Below, piece by piece: positions 15,115 to 21,300 of a stretch of 21,300 bases of DNA. Position 1 is the stretch's first letter, and every line of letters starts with the position of its first letter. Below the pieces are notes generated by a model that was not told the DNA's origin, searched no databases, and was given only the letters and a program-made list of their open reading frames with translations. This DNA comes from Euryarchaeota archaeon UBA175 (lineage in GTDB: Archaea > Thermoplasmatota > Poseidoniia > Poseidoniales > Thalassarchaeaceae). Both the position numbers and the translations under genes were made by a program. The stretch covers positions 9,325-30,624 of the forward strand of contig DAFD01000094.1 of the NCBI GenBank assembly GCA_002497895.1. The letters run 5' to 3'.

Positions 15115-16002
15115 ATGGATGGAGTATCCGCTGTCCGTGCTTACACCCTGCTCGCTGTCGTTGCGTTGCTCGCTGGTGGTTGGATGCTGAATGAAGCTCC
15201 CTCGGCTGAATTTGATGAAGACGAGTCGTCCATGCTACCTCTATCCGACTTTGCCGCAGAGGGTGCCGCTGAAGGAGATGAAGATACTCAGGGTGACGAT
15301 CAAGACGATAGACAGGGAGAGGATGAAGGAGAACCAGTTTTGGAAAGTGATTTTGATTCTGAGGAAAAATCCGATTCAGGTTATGATCTTCCGACCAGTT
15401 TGGTAGTTGGTGGAGGTACTGCTCTGGGCTCGTTGGCCGTTGGGTCTGTGCTGTTTGAAGCGATGCGAGTCACAGTATTGATCGCGCTGGCAACTCCTTT
15501 GGTCGCGCGAATGAAGGCGAACCGCGATGATATGCTCACCCGCGGTCGATTGCTGGGTTATCTTGAGGCGAATGCTGGAATCCATTTCTCTGCTTTGCGT
15601 GATGCTCTCGGTTTGGCGAATGGGGTGACTGCGTATCATTTACACACTCTGGAGAATAATGGCGAGATCATCTCTTGGCGAGATGGGAAACTTCGTCGGT
15701 ATGCGGTTGCGACACTTTCGAAGGAGGAATTGAGCCGAATCCGCAATCCAATCGCGGGGACGCGCTTGGCGATTCTCGAAGTTCTTGCCGCATCGGGCCA
15801 AATCGGATTACAAGGCGCCGAAATTCGCACGAAGTTGGAGATCTCGAGACAATTGCTGAGTCATCATCTTGCCGAATTGCGAGCGGCTGAACTCGTCATC
15901 GCTGCGAGCGAGGCGAGGCGCCCTAACTGGAGACTGTCAGATGTCGGAATCGATGTCCTGACTACCAGCCGCGAGGTCGCAAGAGCCGAGGCGGCTGGCT
16001 GA
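15115..16002 (+). CDS. Membrane-tethered transcriptional regulator with two winged helices
   Basis: This 295-residue protein has the layout of a one-component envelope sensor. A first membrane helix (about 8-25, YTLLAVVALLAGGW) is followed by a strongly acidic, low-complexity segment (about 32-90, many Asp/Glu, Gly and Ser) that should face outside. A Gly-rich stretch and a second hydrophobic helix (about 95-132) lead to two tandem winged helices inside the cell. The first, at about 138-200, has FSALRDALGLANGVTAYHL and GKLRRYAV. The second, at about 210-285, has the recognition helix SRQLLSHHLAELRAAELV and the wing RRPNWRLS. This resembles the archaeal double-HTH membrane regulators of the COG3398 type. 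The acidic part could sense cations, salt or an envelope partner, which is inference. It is divergent from the M29-like gene. Two plus-strand membrane/lipoprotein genes follow and could be targets or partners. Confidence 0.8.
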   Translation: MDGVSAVRAYTLLAVVALLAGGWMLNEAPSAEFDEDESSMLPLSDFAAEGAAEGDEDTQGDDQDDRQGEDEGEPVLESDFDSEEKSDSGYDLPTSLVVGGGTALGSLAVGSVLFEAMRVTVLIALATPLVARMKANRDDMLTRGRLLGYLEANAGIHFSALRDALGLANGVTAYHLHTLENNGEIISWRDGKLRRYAVATLSKEELSRIRNPIAGTRLAILEVLAASGQIGLQGAEIRTKLEISRQLLSHHLAELRAAELVIAASEARRPNWRLSDVGIDVLTTSREVARAEAAG

Positions 16003-16149
16003 TTCGTCCGCGCCAAGATTCTTCGCTTTGGTAAATCGAAATCCGGAATCCACGCGACGACAGGCTCGCAGCACAGCGATTTACCCTGAAGCACTAGTGA
16101 AGCAGGAATGGAAGTTGCTTAAGGCTCAGATGACGATGATTCCCAATTG
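16003..16149. other. 147-base spacer after the regulator gene
   Basis: No gene is supported here. TTGCTTAAGGC, about 30 bases before the ATG at 16150, could be a TATA element for the small membrane protein. No strong hairpin or repeat is visible. Confidence 0.3.
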
Positions 16150-16350
16150 ATGACCCACAACGCGGACATGCATTTTGCTGCGCTGATCTTCATGGTCGGC
16201 GCCGGCGGGCTCGCCTCCGTTTTGGAGGTGGGTGTAGCTGAACAGACGAAAGCCCAGAGTATTGAGGAGGACGACACAGATGAGCCGGCACCAAAGCCCT
16301 GGCTGAATGATCTGAATCCAGAGCCGATGGCTACTCGATTGTCGGAATGA
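16150..16350 (+). CDS. Small single-helix membrane protein
   Basis: This open frame encodes 66 residues from ATG 16150. A TTG just before could be read as an earlier start, but the ATG is preferred. Residues about 8-27 (HFAALIFMVGAGGLASVLEV) form one hydrophobic helix or uncleaved signal anchor, followed by an acidic Asp/Glu stretch and a Pro-rich tail (EPAPKPWLNDLNPEPM). I do not recognise a family. It lies between a membrane-bound regulator and a lipoprotein on the same strand, and ends 66 bases before the lipoprotein ATG, so it may be an envelope accessory protein. Its coding status rests on its sensible membrane topology, acidic composition like its neighbours, and position, so it is less certain than the larger genes. 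Confidence 0.5.
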   Translation: MTHNADMHFAALIFMVGAGGLASVLEVGVAEQTKAQSIEEDDTDEPAPKPWLNDLNPEPMATRLSE

Positions 16351-16386
16351 TTGACACTTCCAACGTCAAATCATCATACCAACCGC

Positions 16387-16395
16387 TTGATATCA
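16387..16395 (+). promoter_or_regulatory. Possible TATA box of the beta-propeller lipoprotein
   Basis: TTGATATCA is centred about 26 bases before the ATG at 16417, and no Shine-Dalgarno lies between. The spacing fits a leaderless transcript, but the match is weak. Confidence 0.3.
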
Positions 16396-16416
16396 CGGAC
16401 TCCATTCCGTCAACAC

Positions 16417-18900
16417 ATGCCTCAACGCAGAACAGCCCTTCTGGTACTGGTGATGATGATGACTTCAGGTTGCCTTGGGGCAATCGATGATATCGAGGAT
16501 GAGTTCGACAGAACCGTCGACATAATCTCTGCTGATTACCCGAAGTTGGATCTTCCAGACCGAACGAGAACACAGCCGACGCTCCAATCCTACGACGAGT
16601 GCGACGCACTATTGTTAGACCTCAAGAACGCTCTATACGACGAAATGCTCGTCCGCTTAGACCAGGAATCCTACTACCACTGGGTCGGCTGGAACTGGGG
16701 CTGGATAGCCGAGGGCGACGATGTTGCTTTGATGGACGGAGCTCCTGAGTCTGCAGCCGACGACTCAGGTTCAGCTGCATCTTCAACTCGTGAAGGCGAA
16801 TTTTCTGAGACCAATAATCAGGAAGCCGGTGTAGACGAAGCAGATTTCCTCAAGACCGATGGTTACCACATCTACATGCTAAATGGACAGAGTCTTGTCA
16901 TCATGGATGTTCCAGAGTTTGGGCAAGTAGGCCTCATTTCTGAGACGGAGATTGAGGGCACTCCGCTGCAAATGATGATCGATGGCGACAGGATGGTCAT
17001 TGCTTCGATGATTTATGCTTGGAATCTACCCGTGGACCACCCACTGCGAGAGTTGCTAATAGAGGAGGTTCAGTGGGGCGAGGGCAAGGATGTTTACACC
17101 TATTACCGCGTCCAGAATCTCGTCAAATATACCGTTGTAGATATCACTGACAGGGCTGCTCCTGAGGTTGAGCGAGAACTATTCATCGAGGGCAATTATC
17201 ACACTGCTCGAATGATTGACGGTACAGTTCGTTCGGTCACTCACAACTACGCAAACTTCGAGGGACTGCGCTACTGGGTCGACCTCCCTAGTGATTACTG
17301 GCAACTAGAAAATGAGGACGATAGGAAGAGTGCTTGGGAGTACCATCTATCGGATACAATTCAGAATAACGAGGATGTCATCAACGACCTAACGCTCGAC
17401 GATTTCGCTCCACACATGTATGAAATGACGAACTCGGGCCTAATTTCACTACCCACAACTTCGGAGGACTGCTCAGAATTCGCTGCAAGCACTGACAGTG
17501 TCTCAAAGGGCTTCACGACGATTATGACATTCCAATTGCTCGAATCTGATGTAGAGGTCGAAGTCGATCACATCGCTTCCTCATGGGCTCACGTTTACGC
17601 CTCGCAGGACATGCTTATCCTAGCAGAACCTGCGAACGATTGGTGGTGGTTCTGGCGCAACACAGATTTTGAGGATGCAACAAACATCCACGTCTTCGAC
17701 ATCAGTGGCTCTTCTGAGACCACCTATGTAGCATCAGGAAGAGTTGCTGGGACAGTTCAGGACCAGTTTTCTATCTCAGAGTACAACGGAGTGATCCGTG
17801 TAGCCACTACTGAGGACGCTTGGGGACGCTGGTGGATGGAAGAGACTGAGGAGTGGACTGGACCGACTAACAACGTGTTCACACTAGAAGTATCGGAGAG
17901 TTGTACCTGCACTTCCTACTTTACCTACGCCGGTGAAACCATGTGCTCAGTCAGTGAATGCACTGTTGACTCATCCGAATTAATTCATCTCGGCCATGTT
18001 GGAGATATTGCCCCCAATGAGCGCATTTGGAGCGCTCGCTTCGTCGGTGATCGTGGATATCTTGTGACATTCCGCAACATTGACCCTCTATGGGTTATCG
18101 ACCTTTCAGATCCAACTAACCCAACTATCCTTGGAGAGTTGGAAGTTCCTGGAGTCTCTACCTACATCCACCCAGTGGATGAAGACACCTTACTTACAAT
18201 CGGAATTGGACCTGGTGAGGATGGACTAGGCTTGGATTGGTCAATGACACAGATATCGCTCTTCGATGTTAGTGATCCAACCAATCCTACCCTAGCTGAT
18301 TCCCTTCCACTATCTCCTGCTTACACCGATGAGAATTGCGAGGATGTTCGCTCCTGTGGCTGGTCATGGTCATGGTCAGAAGCCACATACGAGCACAAGG
18401 CATTCACCTACTGGGCTCCAGAGAATCTACTCGCAGTACCACTTTCCACATACCGATACGTGTATGATGAGGTCAATCATTACTACAACTACGAGTATGT
18501 CTCAATGCTCAAACTGATCAATGTCGACGCCGAGAATCTAACTCTCTCCGAGCACGGTGAGGTCGACCACTCGCCGTTCTACAACAATGAGGATAGCGAG
18601 ATGAATTGGTGGTACTCTTACTCGACCAACATCCGCCGCTCGATCTTTATGGGTGACTATGTCTACGCCTTCTCTGCGCTCGGTGTAACGGTTCACAGGA
18701 CCACTGACCTTGTGCAAATGGAGAACATTGAGATTCCTGGTCACGAGATGCCTTCGTGGTATGTTGAAGAAGAGGAGTGCGATGATTGCGAGGATTCTGA
18801 CTCTCAGGAAGTTGACTCTGAAGAGGAGGGAGACTCCGATGGCGAGGGCTCCGATAGTGATACTTCAACGGGTTCTGCTGGCGATTCTTCCGAATCTTGA
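16417..18900 (+). CDS. Secreted lipoprotein with PF09826-type beta-propeller domain
   Basis: An 827-residue protein is read from ATG 16417. The frame stays open upstream, but this start gives a proper lipoprotein signal: basic MPQRR, the core TALLVLVMMM, and the lipobox TSGC with Cys 19. The body matches the archaeal/Bacillus beta-propeller family known as secreted protein with C-terminal beta-propeller: a hallmark NNQEAGVDEADFLKTDG near residues 132-148, repeated blades such as LWVIDLSDPTNPTILGELE and ISLFDVSDPTNPTLADSLP, and the GWSWSWSEATYEHKAF block near 647-662. Cysteines come in close pairs (CTC...CSVSEC, ENCEDVRSC, EECDDC), suggesting disulfides outside the cell. The last about 44 residues are a Ser/Asp/Glu/Gly tail with no membrane helix. 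It is probably anchored by lipid to the outer face. The function of the family is unknown. It is convergent with dihydroorotase (6 bases between stops). Confidence 0.88.
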   Translation: MPQRRTALLVLVMMMTSGCLGAIDDIEDEFDRTVDIISADYPKLDLPDRTRTQPTLQSYDECDALLLDLKNALYDEMLVRLDQESYYHWVGWNWGWIAEGDDVALMDGAPESAADDSGSAASSTREGEFSETNNQEAGVDEADFLKTDGYHIYMLNGQSLVIMDVPEFGQVGLISETEIEGTPLQMMIDGDRMVIASMIYAWNLPVDHPLRELLIEEVQWGEGKDVYTYYRVQNLVKYTVVDITDRAAPEVERELFIEGNYHTARMIDGTVRSVTHNYANFEGLRYWVDLPSDYWQLENEDDRKSAWEYHLSDTIQNNEDVINDLTLDDFAPHMYEMTNSGLISLPTTSEDCSEFAASTDSVSKGFTTIMTFQLLESDVEVEVDHIASSWAHVYASQDMLILAEPANDWWWFWRNTDFEDATNIHVFDISGSSETTYVASGRVAGTVQDQFSISEYNGVIRVATTEDAWGRWWMEETEEWTGPTNNVFTLEVSESCTCTSYFTYAGETMCSVSECTVDSSELIHLGHVGDIAPNERIWSARFVGDRGYLVTFRNIDPLWVIDLSDPTNPTILGELEVPGVSTYIHPVDEDTLLTIGIGPGEDGLGLDWSMTQISLFDVSDPTNPTLADSLPLSPAYTDENCEDVRSCGWSWSWSEATYEHKAFTYWAPENLLAVPLSTYRYVYDEVNHYYNYEYVSMLKLINVDAENLTLSEHGEVDHSPFYNNEDSEMNWWYSYSTNIRRSIFMGDYVYAFSALGVTVHRTTDLVQMENIEIPGHEMPSWYVEEEECDDCEDSDSQEVDSEEEGDSDGEGSDSDTSTGSAGDSSES

Positions 18901-18906
18901 GTTAGT

Positions 18907-20280
18907 TCAGGAGAACTTGAGCGGACGGCCAGCACTTCCCGGTGCTGCTACTGCAGTGCCTCTGAGTGGTCCGCCTGCCACGCGCTTGTGGACCACTTGC
19001 CCATCGACAATAGTGTACATGGGCCAGCCGGTGAGCTCGCGTCCTGCAAATGGTGTCCAGCCGACGCGAGTCCATGTGTCTGAATCTTGGACGACTCTTC
19101 GAGCTTCCATATCAACCAGCACGAGATCTGCATCGTAACCCTCGACGAGTCGTCCCTTGTTCTGCATCCCGTAGACGCGCGCGGGCGCTTCGCACATCCA
19201 GCGCGCGACATCAACGACTGAACACATCCCATCTGCCGCGTGAGTCAACATGCAAGGAAGTGAAGTTTCAACTCCGGGCATTCCTGAGTGAGCGGTGGGG
19301 AAGCCGAGGGCCTTGTTCTCAAGGGTATGAGGTGCGTGATCGGTCGCTATGCACTCGATTGTTCCGTCCTTCAGTCGCTTCCACAGCGTCTCGCGATCTG
19401 TTGCGTAGCGAATCGGTGGATTCATCTTCAGACGTGTACCGATTCGCTCAACATCATTCTCGTCAAAAGTGAGGTGCTGCGGGCAAGTTTCAGTAGTGAT
19501 TAGGTCACCTTTGTTGGCTGCTAACCAGTCGGCTTCGATCCCGGTTGTCAGGTGAAGAACGTGGAGTCGGTGATCGTGGTCCTTTGCTAGGGCAGAGGCT
19601 CTTTGGGTGGCTAGAAGCGCTGTTGCCTCGTCGCGCCATTCTGCATGGGCTGCGATATCGGTGCGATGTTCGAATTCAGGCCAGCGTACGTTCAGTCGGT
19701 CCTCATCCTCGGCGTGAGTGGCGATGATGCCACCTGTATTTGCAAAAATGTTCTCAAGATGCTTTTGTTGATGCACGAGAAGGTCGCCTGTACTACTTCC
19801 CATGAAGACCTTGATTCCACAGATTCCGTCTGTTGGCGATGGAGCGTCCGGAGTACCTACTGCATCTTGTAAGTCAGAGACGTTGTCGGGAGTTGCTCCG
19901 ATGAAGAAGCCGTGATGGTTCACTCCATTGCGTCCAGCTGAGTCAATTTTCGATTGTATAGAGGCGAGAGTCGTAGCGGCAGGGACGTTATTCGGCATAT
20001 CGAGGAAGGCGGTTACACCACCCGCTGCTGCAGCCCTACTACCACTTCCAATGTCTTCTTTATCGGGCTGTCCAGGTTCACGGAAATGCACCTGTGGATC
20101 GATTGCACCTGGAAGAAGATGAAGGCCAGTGGCGTCAAGAATTGATTCTGATTCTTCTGGCTCGAGGCCACCACCAGGGGCGACCTTGAGAATTTGAGCA
20201 TCAGCGACTCGCAGGTCGCCCTCTACAATCCGATCCGAGAGAACAAGTGATGCATTCTGAATCAGCAATCGTCCACTCAT
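18907..20280 (-). CDS. pyrC: Dihydroorotase (amidohydrolase family)
   Basis: This enzyme of pyrimidine synthesis closes carbamoyl aspartate to dihydroorotate. At 457 residues it is slightly longer than usual. The metal site is readable: DPQVHFREPG (61-70), Lys 157 in GIKVFMGSSTG (the carboxylated bridging Lys), His 189 in ATHAEDE, His 243 in VLHLTTG, and Asp 314 in ATDHAPHT. The substrate Arg 67 is present. The first metal His of the usual HxH motif is Gln 63 here. A QVHFREPG form is known from Bacteroidetes-type dihydroorotases, so it does not by itself mean loss of activity. The C terminus has the usual amidohydrolase beta region (KGRLVEGYDADLVLVDM). Start ATG 20280 has an AAGGGG-like site shortly upstream. 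It is divergent from the initiator tRNA. No other pyr genes are in the window. Confidence 0.9.
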   Translation of the reverse strand: MSGRLLIQNASLVLSDRIVEGDLRVADAQILKVAPGGGLEPEESESILDATGLHLLPGAIDPQVHFREPGQPDKEDIGSGSRAAAAGGVTAFLDMPNNVPAATTLASIQSKIDSAGRNGVNHHGFFIGATPDNVSDLQDAVGTPDAPSPTDGICGIKVFMGSSTGDLLVHQQKHLENIFANTGGIIATHAEDEDRLNVRWPEFEHRTDIAAHAEWRDEATALLATQRASALAKDHDHRLHVLHLTTGIEADWLAANKGDLITTETCPQHLTFDENDVERIGTRLKMNPPIRYATDRETLWKRLKDGTIECIATDHAPHTLENKALGFPTAHSGMPGVETSLPCMLTHAADGMCSVVDVARWMCEAPARVYGMQNKGRLVEGYDADLVLVDMEARRVVQDSDTWTRVGWTPFAGRELTGWPMYTIVDGQVVHKRVAGGPLRGTAVAAPGSAGRPLKFS

Positions 20281-20359
20281 GTCTTGCCCCTTCCATTCGG
20301 GGAGGCTGACATCTCAAGACTGTTCGCCTCGGAGGGTGGTGATTCTGCACCCCGCTCGC

Positions 20360-20369
20360 TTCAAATAAG
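20360..20369 (+). promoter_or_regulatory. TATA-like box of the initiator tRNA gene
   Basis: TTCAAATAAG is centred about 25 bases before the first tRNA base (20390), the usual distance for an archaeal tRNA promoter. It is AT-rich within a GC-rich spacer. Confidence 0.45.
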
Positions 20370-20389
20370 CGAGGCCGCAGCGGTGGGGC

Positions 20390-20467
20390 AGCGAGTTGGA
20401 GTAGCCAGGTTATCTCGTCGGGCTCATAACCCGGAGACCGGTGGTTCAAATCCACCACTCGCTACCA
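20390..20467 (+). tRNA. Initiator tRNA-Met (anticodon CAT)
   Basis: A full cloverleaf can be drawn. The acceptor AGCGAGT pairs with ACTCGCT, followed by discriminator A and encoded CCA. The D arm runs through GAGTAGCCAGGTTATCTC. The anticodon stem TCGGG/CCCGG encloses the loop CTCATAA with anticodon CAT. The T stem GGTGG/CCACC encloses TTCAAAT. The A1:T72 end pair and the three stacked G:C pairs next to the anticodon loop are the marks of an archaeal initiator, not an elongator. There is no intron. A T-rich run (ATTTCCTTT) after the CCA may end transcription. Confidence 0.95.
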
Positions 20468-20500
20468 TTTCCTTTACACGTAGCGCGCGCACGATATTAC

Positions 20501-20570
20501 AAAAGTGAATGAAAACTGAAAGTGAACAATCAAGTGACTGAGCGGCTGTTAGCGGTGTAATTCACTTTCA
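20501..20570 (+). repeat. AAGTGA cluster with a 10-bp inverted repeat upstream of radA
   Basis: AAGTGA occurs three times on the plus strand (20503-20508, 20520-20525, 20532-20537) and once inverted (TCACTT, 20562-20567). Two of these form a perfect 10-bp inverted repeat, TGAAAGTGAA at 20517-20526 and TTCACTTTCA at 20561-20570, with a 34-base loop. The cluster ends about 30 bases before the radA TATA box. It could be an operator for a dimeric regulator. An RNA hairpin is less likely because the loop is long. Confidence 0.6.
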
Positions 20571-20598
20571 AAATAAGTTCAGGGGTCCTTCTTTTCTT

Positions 20599-20606
20599 CA
20601 TATACC
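20599..20606 (+). promoter_or_regulatory. TATA box of radA
   Basis: CATATACC sits 35-42 bases before the radA ATG at 20641. Transcription starting about 26 bases further on would leave a short leader that carries the AGGTGAG site at 20634-20640 directly before the ATG. Confidence 0.5.
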
Positions 20607-20640
20607 GTCGAATCCAGACCATTGCTATACAACAGGTGAG

Positions 20641-21300
20641 ATGATGACGAAGAAGACAGCAAGTGAGAAGTTAGAAGATGATAATGGGTCGTTAGTGATT
20701 GATGTGGATGAGGAGCAGGCAACGATCGAAGATCTGCCGGGCGTAGGTCCAGCGACTGCAGAGAAGTTGCGGGAAGCGGGATTCGAAGAATTACTAGCAA
20801 TCGCAGTGATGAGCCCGAATGAATTGGCAGAACAGGCCGAGCTGGGCGAGGCCGTAGCGTCGAAAATCATCCAGGGCGCCAAGAAGATGGCTAACATCGG
20901 CGGCTTCATTTCAGGAAACAAATTACTCGAGCGCCGCCGTGAGGTACAGAAGCTGACCTCGGGAGCATCGGCTCTCGACGAGTTGCTGGGTGGAGGATTC
21001 GAGACTCAAGCTATCGTCGAAGTCTACGGCGAGTTCGGCAGTGGAAAGACGCAGATTGGTCACCAACTTGCTGTCAATACGATTCTACCTCTTGAGCAAG
21101 GTGGGTTTGATGGTGAAGTATTCTACATCGATACCGAAGACACCTTCCGACCCGAGAGGATTGCACAGATGTGCGAGGGTGTCGGGCTAGACTCGGACGC
21201 TGTCCTCGATCGCATCCACGTCGCACGAGCATACAACTCAGCCCACCAGATGCTGCTCGTTGACGAGATCAAGAAACTCTCGAAGAATCTCGATGTGAAA
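20641..21300 (+). CDS. radA: RadA, archaeal RecA/Rad51 recombinase (3' end outside window)
   Basis: RadA forms filaments on single-stranded DNA and carries out strand exchange in recombination repair. The first 220 residues are in the window. They include an acidic N terminus, a helix-hairpin-helix DNA-binding domain (about 26-82; LPGVGPATAEKLREAGF), the polymerisation-linker region (GGFISGNKLLERR, about 87-99), KLTSGASALDELLGGG (104-119), Walker A GEFGSGKT (130-137), and FYIDTEDTFRPERI (161-174). All match archaeal RadA. The Walker B region lies beyond the edge. The start could be either of two adjacent ATGs (20641 or 20644), and AGGTGAG just upstream favours the second by spacing. The upstream region contains a TATA box and the AAGTGA cluster. 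Confidence 0.95.
   Translation, partial: MMTKKTASEKLEDDNGSLVIDVDEEQATIEDLPGVGPATAEKLREAGFEELLAIAVMSPNELAEQAELGEAVASKIIQGAKKMANIGGFISGNKLLERRREVQKLTSGASALDELLGGGFETQAIVEVYGEFGSGKTQIGHQLAVNTILPLEQGGFDGEVFYIDTEDTFRPERIAQMCEGVGLDSDAVLDRIHVARAYNSAHQMLLVDEIKKLSKNLDVK

Noticed and set aside
18710..19138. 142-codon plus-strand frame across the end of the lipoprotein and dihydroorotase genes
   Set aside because: It overlaps two confident genes and has no signal or motif of its own.
20201..20458. 85-codon minus-strand frame starting with MVDLNHRSPGYEPDE
   Set aside because: Its first codons are the antisense of the initiator tRNA, and the rest overlaps the dihydroorotase start. This kind of tRNA-antisense protein is a well-known annotation artefact.
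20517..20570. Inverted repeat read as a transcription terminator hairpin of the tRNA
   Set aside because: The loop is 34 bases, the stem is AT-rich, and it lies 50 bases after the tRNA end. An operator for radA fits better.

Overview
The window looks like chromosomal DNA from a planktonic archaeon, most likely a Thermoplasmata-related Marine Group II / Poseidoniales type. This is an inference from gene content, not a database match. The archaeal markers are RadA recombinase (right edge), an initiator tRNA-Met with the archaeal A1:T72 pair and an encoded CCA, TATA-like boxes about 25-30 bases before several starts, stand-alone AsnC/Lrp RAM-domain proteins, and a PF09826-type beta-propeller lipoprotein. 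Shine-Dalgarno sites are strong mainly where genes are in operons or have a leader. Genes are tightly packed on both strands and no stretch over 300 bases lacks a gene. I saw no insertion sequence, integrase, CRISPR array or rRNA.

Left part (1-5300). The window opens with the C-terminal part of a membrane protein that has a large outside domain, one membrane helix and an acidic inside tail. Next is uvrC on the minus strand, with all expected domains and catalytic residues. Divergent from it, only 25 bases away, is a 717-residue winged-helix/STAND-type ATPase with a helical C-terminal half. Then follow two minus-strand genes, both 77 residues if the first starts at GTG, that align without a gap. 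They are DNA-binding-free RAM domains and overlap an excellent ribosome binding site.

Middle part (5400-13350). A 1558-residue surface protein carries a signal peptide, a parallel beta-helix, about six PKD/Ig-like domains, a DDGxxGD-type module and a C-terminal membrane anchor. Convergent with it is a DPM1-like family 2 glycosyltransferase. Across a 179-base divergent gap is a family 4 glycosyltransferase, joined by a TAATG overlap to an AI-2E/PerM-family permease. The block suggests cell-surface building and glycosylation.

Right part (13370-21300). A two-gene operon on the minus strand encodes an M29 aminopeptidase-like protein that seems to have lost several metal ligands, followed by a thiamine-pyrophosphokinase-like protein (ATGA overlap). 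Three plus-strand genes follow: a membrane-tethered double winged-helix regulator with an acidic outside segment, a 66-residue one-helix membrane protein, and a beta-propeller lipoprotein with a very acidic tail. Then come dihydroorotase (minus strand), the initiator tRNA, and radA. The radA promoter region holds four copies of AAGTGA, two of them within a perfect 10-bp inverted repeat, which could be an operator.

No single complete novel system can be proven from the sequence. The best candidates for something undescribed are the M29-like/TPK pair, the envelope regulator cluster at 15115-18900, and the AAGTGA cluster before radA.
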